Source: DATAAZ01 sp036259875 (GTDB lineage: Bacteria > Actinomycetota > Thermoleophilia > Gaiellales > Gaiellaceae). Taken from it: DNA of 18,823 bases. The stretch lies in the NCBI GenBank assembly GCA_036259875.1, contig DATAAZ010000042.1:1-18823 (forward strand), read 5' to 3'. Below are positions 6,681 to 12,381 of this stretch, piece by piece. Below the pieces are notes generated by a model, which worked only from the letters and a program-made list of their open reading frames with translations, had not been told where the DNA came from and made no database searches. The position numbers were made by a program, and so were the translations under genes. Each line of letters starts with the position of its first letter. Position 1 is the stretch's first letter.

Positions 6681-7655
6681 CTAGCGCACCATGCGAGTGT
6701 CCGTAACCGCGACGGTCTGCGGGCTCGTCACGTGGACACGGAAGAGCGCATCCCGGCCGACGATCTCGCCCGGAGGGAATGTCGCCTGGATGCAGGTGAA
6801 ATGCGCCCACCGTTGCTCGCTGGCTCGCGTGCTCCCGCGCCCCTCGCCCCCGCAGGCGAGCGTCGCGGCGTCGAGCGTCACGAATCGGCCGTCCACGGCG
6901 ATCCGCGCACCGTCGAGCCTCCTCAGCAAGGTCTCGCTGCTGACCGCGGCGTGGCCGTGCTGGAACTGGAGCTCGACTGCGTCGATGTACGAAGTGGCCG
7001 GCTCGCCGCCCTGCATCACGCGAATCTCGAGGGTCGTCTCGCGCCGGTCGGTCGTGAAGCGGCCGACAAGCTGCTGCCACGTCCCGTTACCGGCAACCGG
7101 CGGGCTCACCAACCGATCGCCGCTCGACCCGATGACGCGGAGCATGTTCGAGGTGCCGGGCGGCGACTTCACCCATGCGACGAGCGTGTGCGGGGTCGCA
7201 GGGGGAACTAACTGGCCGCGCACACCCGCGCCGACATCACCCGGCGTCGTGACGGCGAGAGCAAGCGACGCGTTTCCGAGCTTGCTTTCCGCGCTCGTAC
7301 GACGGAGCGCCCCCGCCGCGCCGTCGTACGCGGCGAGGTACCACCCCCGTGCGCTTTCCTCGAAGTTGCCGTCGGCGACGAGAATTCCGCTTCCGCTCGT
7401 CGCCGCGACGTAGCCCTCCGCGGTCGGCCCGCCGCGGTCGTCCGCCGTCGTCGTCGCCGCAGTGACCGCGCGATCGACGTCGTCTCGGGTCTCGATCGTT
7501 GACCGCGGCGGCGTCGCTGCCTCGTCACCTCCGGCACAGCGAACCACCCCAGCGAGGACGATCAGAAGGACGACTACGAGCCACAGAGGGGACGCCCTGA
7601 ACACGACGGCCTTCCTCCCCCTCGCCGCAGCGAGGCCGTTTGCAGCGTTTCCCAT
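6681..7655 (-). CDS. Membrane-anchored extracytoplasmic protein with carbohydrate-binding-like domain
   Basis: A 324-residue protein from ATG 7655. A short basic N terminus precedes one membrane helix (about 22-40, PLWLVVVLLIVLAGVV). The Cys40 that follows is not in a lipobox, so a signal anchor is likelier than a lipoprotein. A Thr/Ala/Asp-rich linker (44-88) leads to a jelly-roll domain of CBM4/9 or galactose-binding type (about 90-232). Its landmarks are VADGNFEESARGWY, a SKLGNASLALAV strand, HTLVAWVKSP, and the end strand SYIDAVELQ. The C-terminal region (240-324) has two cysteines (268, 288), which may form a disulfide, and was not recognised. It probably sits outside the cytoplasm and binds a glycan or the cell wall (inference). 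It converges on the enolase-family gene. Confidence 0.72.
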   Translation of the reverse strand: MGNAANGLAAARGRKAVVFRASPLWLVVVLLIVLAGVVRCAGGDEAATPPRSTIETRDDVDRAVTAATTTADDRGGPTAEGYVAATSGSGILVADGNFEESARGWYLAAYDGAAGALRRTSAESKLGNASLALAVTTPGDVGAGVRGQLVPPATPHTLVAWVKSPPGTSNMLRVIGSSGDRLVSPPVAGNGTWQQLVGRFTTDRRETTLEIRVMQGGEPATSYIDAVELQFQHGHAAVSSETLLRRLDGARIAVDGRFVTLDAATLACGGEGRGSTRASEQRWAHFTCIQATFPPGEIVGRDALFRVHVTSPQTVAVTDTRMVR

Positions 7656-7661
7656 CGCGAC

Positions 7662-7709
7662 CGTAACGCGCGGCGAACCGCGGTTCAAGCAGGCCGGCCT
7701 CGCGTTACG
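7662..7709. promoter_or_regulatory. Cluster of palindromes in a divergent intergenic region
   Basis: The 100-bp gap between divergent starts at 7655 and 7756 holds a perfect 9-bp inverted repeat, CGTAACGCG (7662-7670) and CGCGTTACG (7701-7709). Between its arms lie two perfect palindromes, GAACCGCGGTTC (7675-7686) and AGGCCGGCCT (7691-7700). This could be operators for a regulator of one or both genes. High GC makes some palindromes likely by chance, so the call is tentative. Confidence 0.4.
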
Positions 7710-7742
7710 CCGGTGTTGTCCGTTCCCACGCCCTCGCCGTCG

Positions 7743-7748
7743 TAAGCT
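7743..7748 (+). promoter_or_regulatory. -10 box of a probable leaderless promoter
   Basis: TAAGCT fits TAnnnT and ends 7 nt before the ATG at 7756. No Shine-Dalgarno site lies between, so transcription probably starts at or next to the start codon. Confidence 0.5.
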
Positions 7749-7755
7749 TCCCGGC

Positions 7756-8070
7756 ATGGTCGCCGCGATGTCGACGATCACCGGCCCCGCCGACGGGATG
7801 GCCGAGATCGCCCGGATGGCGAAGGAGACGCTGGACGGCTGGCTTCGCGCGTACGACGGCTACCGAGGCTTGATCGTCTTCACCGACGAGAAGAACCAGC
7901 GGGCGCGCGTGATCACGCTCTGGAGCACGCCCCAGGACGAGGCGCGCGCCCGCCAGAGCCGCGGCGCGATGAGAGACCAGGTCGCAGCGATGGCAGGAAT
8001 GGTCGTCGAGGGCCTGGAGGTGTACGACGCGCCCGTCGTCGACGTCCTCGCCGAAAGCGGCCGCGCGTAG
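7756..8070 (+). CDS. Small antibiotic-biosynthesis-monooxygenase (ABM)-fold protein
   Basis: A 104-residue protein of ferredoxin-like dimeric alpha/beta-barrel type (ABM-like). The pattern is ETLDGWLRAYDGYRGLIVFT (a helix, then a strand), RARVITLWSTPQDEARARQS (a strand, then a helix) and a final VVEGLEVYDAPVV strand. Members of this fold act as cofactor-free monooxygenases, haem-degrading enzymes or proteins of unknown role; the substrate cannot be inferred here. ATG 7756 was chosen because a TAAGCT -10 box ends 7 nt before it. ATG 7768 is an alternative. It converges on the SDR gene with a 9-bp gap, and no terminator was seen between them. Confidence 0.7.
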   Translation: MVAAMSTITGPADGMAEIARMAKETLDGWLRAYDGYRGLIVFTDEKNQRARVITLWSTPQDEARARQSRGAMRDQVAAMAGMVVEGLEVYDAPVVDVLAESGRA

Positions 8071-8079
8071 CGGGAGCCG

Positions 8080-8847
8080 TCAGCCAGTGGCGAGCCCGTG
8101 GTACTCGGGTCGGGCGAACTCGCCGCCCTGGGGGGCTCCGCCATGGCACTCCTCGCCCAGCTCGAGGGCGTCGACCGGGGCGTAGCCGATCCGCCGTGCG
8201 GCCGCGTCGTTCGCCCACCAGGTCTGGCCGGTCGCCGAGACGCCGTAGACGATCTCGAAGCGCACCTCGCGCGCCGTCAGCGCCGCCCAGACGAGGCGGA
8301 ACGTATCGCCGGGCGAGATCCACATCGGGCGGGTCGGCCCGTCAGGCGGCTCCGCTGCGAACGCGCCTATTCGCACAGCGACGACTGCGAGCCCGAACTT
8401 GTCGGCGTAGAGGCTCCCGAGCGCCTCGCCGAAGACCTTCGTCACGCCGTAGAGCGAGTCCGGGCGTGGCCGGTCGGCCGGCGCCACGCGCTCGTCGCGG
8501 CGGTAGAAGCCGGTCGCGTGGTTGGAGCTCGCGAGGACGACCCGTCGGAGGCCGCAGAGCCGCGCCGCCTCGAAGACGTTGTAGGTCGCGCGGATGTTCG
8601 CATCGAGGAGCCGCTCGAACGCGTCTTCCGAGGGGATCCCGGCGAGGTGGACGACGGCGTCGGCGCCCTCCAGCGCGTGCCGAGCCGCCTCGAAATCGGT
8701 CAGATCGGCCGTCAGCGCCTCCTCGCCGCGGCCGACCGGCTCGACCGTCTCGCGATCCACGAGCCGAACGAGGTCCGCCTGCTCGCGAAGCGGCTCGCGC
8801 AGCGCCCGTCCAATCAGCCCGGCCGCCCCCGTGAGAACGATCCGCAT
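8080..8847 (-). CDS. udh: NAD-dependent epimerase/dehydratase, probable uronate dehydrogenase
   Basis: A 255-residue extended SDR protein. The N-terminal Rossmann motif is TGAAGLIG (6-13). The SDR catalytic pair is YGVTK (Tyr133, Lys137), with upstream SSNH (107-110) and a preceding VVHLAGIPSEDAFERLLDANI stretch. The ASSNH segment, DSLYGVTKVFGE and the C-terminal TWWAND segment closely resemble bacterial uronate dehydrogenases, which oxidise D-glucuronate or D-galacturonate with NAD+ to the aldarolactone. Length is close to the roughly 265-residue characterised enzymes. The specific name is a family-level recognition from memory, and a sugar-nucleotide epimerase is the main alternative. The ATG lies 21 bp from the divergent proC start. 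An enolase-superfamily gene lies nearby, though not in the same operon. Confidence 0.75.
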   Translation of the reverse strand: MRIVLTGAAGLIGRALREPLREQADLVRLVDRETVEPVGRGEEALTADLTDFEAARHALEGADAVVHLAGIPSEDAFERLLDANIRATYNVFEAARLCGLRRVVLASSNHATGFYRRDERVAPADRPRPDSLYGVTKVFGEALGSLYADKFGLAVVAVRIGAFAAEPPDGPTRPMWISPGDTFRLVWAALTAREVRFEIVYGVSATGQTWWANDAAARRIGYAPVDALELGEECHGGAPQGGEFARPEYHGLATG

Positions 8848-8868
8848 GGCGCGTAGTCTTACGCGGCT
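8848..8868. promoter_or_regulatory. Candidate bidirectional leaderless promoter between udh-like gene and proC
   Basis: A 21-bp divergent gap contains TAGTCTTA (8854-8861). Plus-strand TAGTCT (8854-8859) precedes GTG 8869 by 9 nt. Minus-strand AAGACT (8860-8855) precedes ATG 8847 by 7 nt. Both fit the xAnnnT rule for -10 elements and overlap by five bases. No ribosome binding site fits in the gap in either direction. Confidence 0.5.
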
Positions 8869-9681
8869 GTGAGCCGCAAGATCGCGATCCTAGGGGCGGG
8901 GAAGATCGGCGAGTCACTCATCGCCGGCCTCATCGCGTCGCGCTGGCGCGAACCGGGCGAGATCGTTGCGACTGCCCGGAGCGACACGCGGCTCTCCGAG
9001 ATCGCGGAGCGCTACGGCGTGCAGACGACCCGGTCGAACCGAGAGGCGGTTCGCGACGCGGCCGTCGTCGTGATCGCCGTGAAGCCGCAGGACATCGAGG
9101 AGCTCCTCGCCGAGCTCGCCGGCGCGATCTCGCCGGCCCAGACGGTGCTCACGATTGCGGCGGCTATCCCGACCGCGCTGATCGAGCGCCACCTGGGAGA
9201 CGAGATTCCGGTCGTGCGGGCGATGCCGAACACGCCGGCGGCCGTCCACGAGGGGATGGCGGGGCTCTGCCCGGGCAAACATGCACGCGACGAGGATGTC
9301 CGGCGTGCCGAGGAGGTTCTCTCGCACCTCGGCCGTTCGGTGCGCGTCTCCGAGAGCCATATGGACGCCGTTACGGCCGTTTCGGGCTCCGGGCCCGCGT
9401 ACTTCGCGCTCCTTGCCGAGTCGATGATCGAGGCGGGCATCCTGCTCGGCCTCTCACGCGAGATCGCGACCGACCTCGTCGTCCAGACGATGCTCGGGAC
9501 GGCAAAGCTCCTCCGCGACGAGAAGATGCACCCCGTCGAGCTCCGCGAGATGGTTACCTCGCCGGGCGGGACGACGATCGCGGCAATCCGGGAGCTGGAG
9601 CAGGCGGGGGTGCGCGCCGCGTTCCTGAACGCGATCCAGGCGGCGATGCGCCGCTCACAGGAGCTAGCCGAGGGCGGTTAG
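8869..9681 (+). CDS. proC: Pyrroline-5-carboxylate reductase
   Basis: A 270-residue cytoplasmic enzyme for the last step of proline synthesis, the NAD(P)H-dependent reduction of 1-pyrroline-5-carboxylate. The N-terminal dinucleotide-binding motif is ILGAGKIGESL (7-17). IAVKPQD marks the Rossmann end, and VRAMPNTPAAVHEGM (115-129) is the conserved central stretch. The C-terminal signature reads VTAVSGSGPAYF (about 168-179), then MVTSPGGTT (228-236). Length matches the family. GTG 8869 is the only sensible start; it lacks a Shine-Dalgarno site and follows TAGTCT by 9 nt, suggesting a (nearly) leaderless mRNA. Its 3' end overlaps the convergent M23 peptidase gene by 18 bp. The glutamate kinase and semialdehyde dehydrogenase genes of the pathway are not in the window. 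Confidence 0.95.
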   Translation: MSRKIAILGAGKIGESLIAGLIASRWREPGEIVATARSDTRLSEIAERYGVQTTRSNREAVRDAAVVVIAVKPQDIEELLAELAGAISPAQTVLTIAAAIPTALIERHLGDEIPVVRAMPNTPAAVHEGMAGLCPGKHARDEDVRRAEEVLSHLGRSVRVSESHMDAVTAVSGSGPAYFALLAESMIEAGILLGLSREIATDLVVQTMLGTAKLLRDEKMHPVELREMVTSPGGTTIAAIRELEQAGVRAAFLNAIQAAMRRSQELAEGG

Positions 9682-10524
9682 CGGGTCGAAGGCGGCGCCG
9701 CGGACCCGCGCCTCGAAGTGGAGGTGCGGCCCGGTCGCCGACCCCGTCGCGCCGACCCGGCCGACCCGGGTCCCGGCGGCGACGCGCGCGCCTCGCGCGG
9801 CGGTGATGGCGCTCAGGTGCGCGTACCACGTCGCGACCCCGTGGCGGTGGAGGATGACGACGAGCTTTCCGTAGCCGCCGCCGTCCCGCCCCGCGAAGAC
9901 GACGCGGCCGGCACGGGCCGCCCGGACGCTCGCGCCGTGGCGCGCGGGGAAGTCGAGGCCCGCGTGAAAGCGGTCGCCGCGCGGGCCGAACCGGTCCGTC
10001 GGCGATCCTCCGATCGGCCAGGCGAGCGAGACCGGGGAGCGGGGGAGAGGGCCCCTCAGCGCTGCGTACGTCGCCGGCCCGGGGGCACCGTCGGCCGGAA
10101 GGCGCGCCCAGCGCTGGAAGCGGCGGACGGCCGCTGCCGTTCGAGGCCCGAACGCGCCGTCGAGGCGCCCCGACGGGAATCCGTGCCAAGCGAGGCGGAA
10201 CTGGACCTGCGAGACGTCCCAGCCGACGTCGCCCGTCTGGAGGACGCGCGAGCCGTAGTCGTGCCGCCCGTACCGGCGGAGCGCGCGGCGCGTCTGCCGA
10301 CCCGCGACACCGTCGACGGAGAGCCGCGCCCGCGCCTGGAGGCGACGGACGCCCCGCTCCGTGCTCGGCCCCCAGACGCCGTCGATCGTGCCGCTGTAGA
10401 GCCCGTGCGCGCGCAGGCCGATCTGGAGCGCGGCGACGCGCGGGCTTCCCATCGCGGCGGCCGAGCCGGCCGCCAACACGAGCCCGCAGAGAGCGATTCC
10501 GCAAGTGAGAATGAACCGCTTCAC
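9664..10524 (-). CDS. Secreted M23-family metallopeptidase with two peptidoglycan-binding domains
   Basis: A 286-residue exported protein. The signal peptide is residues 1-24 (basic KR, hydrophobic core, AAA near the cleavage site). Two PG_binding_1 repeats follow (about 28-85 and 95-158). Each has the VxxLQxxL / DGxxGPxT pattern: YSGTIDGVWGPSTERGVRRL in the first and RLDGAFGPRTAAAVRRFQ in the second. The LytM/M23 domain (about 170-286) keeps all zinc and catalytic residues: HAGLDF (His187, Asp191), YAHLS (His236) and GPHLHFE (His267, His269). It probably cleaves peptidoglycan cross-bridges outside the cell. GTG 10524 is preceded by GGGAGG at an 8-nt spacing, and that site lies inside a hairpin. 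It follows hutF by 36 bp on the same strand and overlaps proC tail-to-tail. Confidence 0.93.
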   Translation of the reverse strand: MKRFILTCGIALCGLVLAAGSAAAMGSPRVAALQIGLRAHGLYSGTIDGVWGPSTERGVRRLQARARLSVDGVAGRQTRRALRRYGRHDYGSRVLQTGDVGWDVSQVQFRLAWHGFPSGRLDGAFGPRTAAAVRRFQRWARLPADGAPGPATYAALRGPLPRSPVSLAWPIGGSPTDRFGPRGDRFHAGLDFPARHGASVRAARAGRVVFAGRDGGGYGKLVVILHRHGVATWYAHLSAITAARGARVAAGTRVGRVGATGSATGPHLHFEARVRGAAFDPLTALG

Positions 10525-10530
10525 CGCCGC

Positions 10531-10559
10531 AGCCTCCCGACCTCTATCGGCCGGGAGCT
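10531..10559 (-). promoter_or_regulatory. Hairpin between hutF and the M23 gene, covering the ribosome binding site
   Basis: An imperfect inverted repeat with a perfect CTCCCG/CGGGAG core (10534-10539 with 10552-10557) and flanking complementarity. It starts one base after the hutF stop and contains the GGGAGG ribosome binding site of the M23 gene. It may act as attenuator, weak terminator or translational lock; no T-tract follows. Confidence 0.4.
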
Positions 10560-10560
10560 G

Positions 10561-11595
10561 TTATCCCTGAAGTGAGGGGCTCGAGGGTACGACGACCGCG
10601 TCGGCGGCGCAACCGAAGACGAGCGCTGCGCGGGCCTCGCCGCTGCTCACACCCGCGAGCGAGCGGTGCTGGAGGTCGACCTCGATCTCGTCCCAACGGT
10701 CGAGGCCGAGCGCGGTGGCGCCCTCCGCGGTCCCGATCGCGAGCAGCTCGTCGAGCGGGATCACGTTTCGTCGGAGCGCCTGGCGGCGGGCGATCCCCTC
10801 CAGCTCGCGGAGCTCTTCGAGCGGGTCTATCCTGACGTTCGAGTCCGCGCCGACGCAAAGCGGGATCCCGCGCGAACGGATCGCCTCCACCGGCACGAAG
10901 CCGTCGCCGAGGTTCGCCTCGGTCGTCGGGCACGCGCACACCCGCGCGCCCGCGTCGGCGAGCAGGTCGAGCTCGGCGTCCGAGGCGTGTGTCGCGTGGA
11001 CGACCGTCGTCCGAGGACCGAGGCACCCGGTCCTCGCGAGGAGCTCGATCGGGCGCACGCCGTGCTCCGCCAGGCACTCGTCGACCTCGCGCGGCTGCTC
11101 GTCCGCGTGAACGTGGAGAACCAGTCCCTCACGGTCGGCGTAGGCGCCGATCTCCTCGAGCCAGTCGGGCGGACAGGCGCGCACGGAGTGCGGCGCGACG
11201 CCGATCGAGGCGCCGCCGGCGCGCAACCGCTCGACGTCGTCGAGGTAGTCGGCCGGCGAGCGCTGGCGAAAGCGCTCAAGGCCGCCGCGCGCGTACGCCA
11301 CGTGAAGGAGCACGATCGCGATCCCCGCGTCGGCCGCCGCGTCGAGGGCGGCCTCGGCTTCGGCGGCCCCGAGGTAGTGGAACTCGCCCACCGCCGTGTA
11401 ACCGGCCGCCCGCATCTCGCGGTAGACCGTCGCGTAAGCGTCGCGTACGTCGTCCGCCGCGACGCTGCGCGCGAGGTCGAGCATCGCATCGCGCCACGCC
11501 CAGAAGTCGCCGCCTTCGGCCCGCCCGCGCAGCCGCCGCTGGAAGGCGTGGCTGTGCGCGTTCACGAAGCCGGGAAGCGCGAGCCGCTCGGCCAC
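10561..11595 (-). CDS. hutF: Formimidoylglutamate deiminase-like amidohydrolase (short form)
   Basis: A 344-residue amidohydrolase matching HutF, which hydrolyses N-formimino-L-glutamate to N-formyl-L-glutamate and ammonia in histidine breakdown. Family marks are LPGFVNAHSHAFQRRLRG (metal ligands His14, His16), FWAWRDAM, GVAPHSVRACP (132-142), LHVHADEQ (His163, Glu166), VVHATH (His200, His203) and GADSNVRIDPLEELR (Asp251). Characterised HutF proteins are about 450 residues. Here the N-terminal beta-sandwich part is missing, and the C-terminal strands are also shortened. The start is well fixed: an in-frame TAG lies four codons upstream of GTG 11595, and that TAG is part of the TAGCCT -10 box. 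Other hut genes are not seen. The secreted peptidase follows in the same orientation. Confidence 0.85.
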   Translation of the reverse strand: MAERLALPGFVNAHSHAFQRRLRGRAEGGDFWAWRDAMLDLARSVAADDVRDAYATVYREMRAAGYTAVGEFHYLGAAEAEAALDAAADAGIAIVLLHVAYARGGLERFRQRSPADYLDDVERLRAGGASIGVAPHSVRACPPDWLEEIGAYADREGLVLHVHADEQPREVDECLAEHGVRPIELLARTGCLGPRTTVVHATHASDAELDLLADAGARVCACPTTEANLGDGFVPVEAIRSRGIPLCVGADSNVRIDPLEELRELEGIARRQALRRNVIPLDELLAIGTAEGATALGLDRWDEIEVDLQHRSLAGVSSGEARAALVFGCAADAVVVPSSPSLQG

Positions 11596-11601
11596 CGCGC
11601 G

Positions 11602-11607
11602 AGGCTA
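11602..11607 (-). promoter_or_regulatory. -10 box of the hutF leaderless promoter
   Basis: On the minus strand TAGCCT fits TAnnnT and ends 6 nt before GTG 11595, the spacing expected when transcription begins at the start codon. No ribosome binding site is present. Confidence 0.55.
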
Positions 11608-11639
11608 CCACCGGCCGACCCGCCCGTCCGGCGCGGGCG

Positions 11640-11662
11640 CGGCCGGGGTCAGACCCAGGCCG
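11640..11662. repeat. REP-like palindrome, copy 1
   Basis: An inverted repeat of CGGCC-g-GGGTC around a central A, with GACCC-a-GGCCG on the other side: 10 of 11 arm positions pair. It shares the core GGGGTCAGACCC with a second palindrome centred 104 bp away. It lies in the 231-bp gap between the divergent hutF and phosphatidyltransferase genes. Such cores are typical of dispersed REP sequences. Confidence 0.65.
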
Positions 11663-11739
11663 TGACCAAGCAGGACGTGTTGGGTGAGCGCTTCGCGCGC
11701 ACGTTCGCGGGCGGGATCAACGGGGCGACGTCGATTCCA

Positions 11740-11770
11740 GCCGTGTCTGGGGTCAGACCCCGGACGCGGC
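11740..11770. repeat. REP-like palindrome, copy 2
   Basis: A 31-bp inverted repeat: GCCG-t-GTC-t-GGGGTC, central A, GACCCC-g-GAC-g-CGGC, interrupted only by two mismatched positions per arm. The GGGGTCAGACCCC core matches copy 1. It could fold into a long hairpin upstream of the phosphatidyltransferase promoter. The 77 bp between the copies show no recognised gene. Confidence 0.7.
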
Positions 11771-11810
11771 CCGGCGAGGCGGGCCCCGAGTGGCCAGGGC
11801 GGCCGCGGGA

Positions 11811-11816
11811 TACGAT
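11811..11816 (+). promoter_or_regulatory. -10 box upstream of the phosphatidyltransferase gene
   Basis: TACGAT, preceded by GGA, ends 10 nt before ATG 11827. It fits TAnnnT and implies an untranslated leader of only a few bases. No clear -35 or ribosome binding site was seen. Confidence 0.5.
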
Positions 11817-11826
11817 CTTCCGCACG

Positions 11827-12381
11827 ATGGCAGCTCGCGCGATCCCGGCTCCGCTTGCGCAGCTGCCGAACGCGCTCACGGTCTTCCGCTTCGCGCTCAT
11901 CCCGCTCTTCGTCGTCCTCGTCCTCGCGGACGACGGAGCGGGGAGCCGGACGACGGCGGCCGTCTTCGCGCTCGCCGGAGCGACGGACCAGGTCGACGGA
12001 TGGCTCGCGCGCCGCTGGCGGGTCGAGTCCCAGTTCGGGAAGCTGGCCGACCCGCTCGCCGACCGGCTCATGATCGACGCGGCCGTGATCCTCCTCTGGC
12101 TGGACGGCCGCCTCCCGTGGCCCGCGCTCGCCGTCATCCTCGCGCGGGACGCGGGGCTCGTCCTCGGCTACCCGGCCGTTCGCAAGCGCGGCTACGAGTT
12201 CGAAGTGAACGAGCTCGGGAAGCTCGCGACCTGGGTCCTCTACGCGTCGCTGATCGGGGTCATCGCCTCGGACGACGCGACGACCTGGCCGCTCGTGCTC
12301 TTCTGGACGGGCCTCGCACTCGCCCTCGCGGCCGCGGCGCTCTATCTCGCGAAGGCGTGGCGGGAGGTACGAGCGCCGTGA
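11827..12381 (+). CDS. CDP-alcohol phosphatidyltransferase (PgsA / eukaryotic-type cardiolipin synthase-like)
   Basis: A 184-residue membrane enzyme with the complete CDP-alcohol phosphotransferase signature D-x2-D-G-x2-A-R-x8-G-x3-D-x3-D. It is read as TDQVDGWLARRW (residues 55-66), then QFGKLADPLADRL (70-82). It transfers a phosphatidyl group from CDP-diacylglycerol to an alcohol. Likely acceptors are glycerol-3-phosphate (PgsA) or phosphatidylglycerol (the eukaryote-like cardiolipin synthase known in actinobacteria, as for SCO1389 of Streptomyces). Several hydrophobic helices follow the signature. ATG 11827 lies close behind TACGAT. The stop overlaps the next start (GTGA), so the two genes are coupled. 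As I recall, the same pairing with a nucleotidyltransferase/phosphomannomutase-like gene occurs in Streptomyces, which favours the cardiolipin-synthase reading. Confidence 0.88.
   Translation: MAARAIPAPLAQLPNALTVFRFALIPLFVVLVLADDGAGSRTTAAVFALAGATDQVDGWLARRWRVESQFGKLADPLADRLMIDAAVILLWLDGRLPWPALAVILARDAGLVLGYPAVRKRGYEFEVNELGKLATWVLYASLIGVIASDDATTWPLVLFWTGLALALAAAALYLAKAWREVRAP

Noticed and set aside
5280..7211. 643-codon plus-strand frame
   Set aside because: It runs through the enolase gene in the wrong frame and across the antisense of two other genes. It is extremely Arg-rich and carries no motif.
6681..7655. Lipoprotein signal peptide on the carbohydrate-binding-like protein
   Set aside because: The residues before Cys40 are GVVR, which does not fit a lipobox; a signal anchor is more likely.
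5500..8847. A complete glucuronate-to-glucarate catabolic operon
   Set aside because: The uronate-dehydrogenase-like gene is on the opposite strand with two unrelated genes in between. The enolase-family protein lacks the expected KxK and His of glucarate dehydratase. Kept only as a hypothesis.
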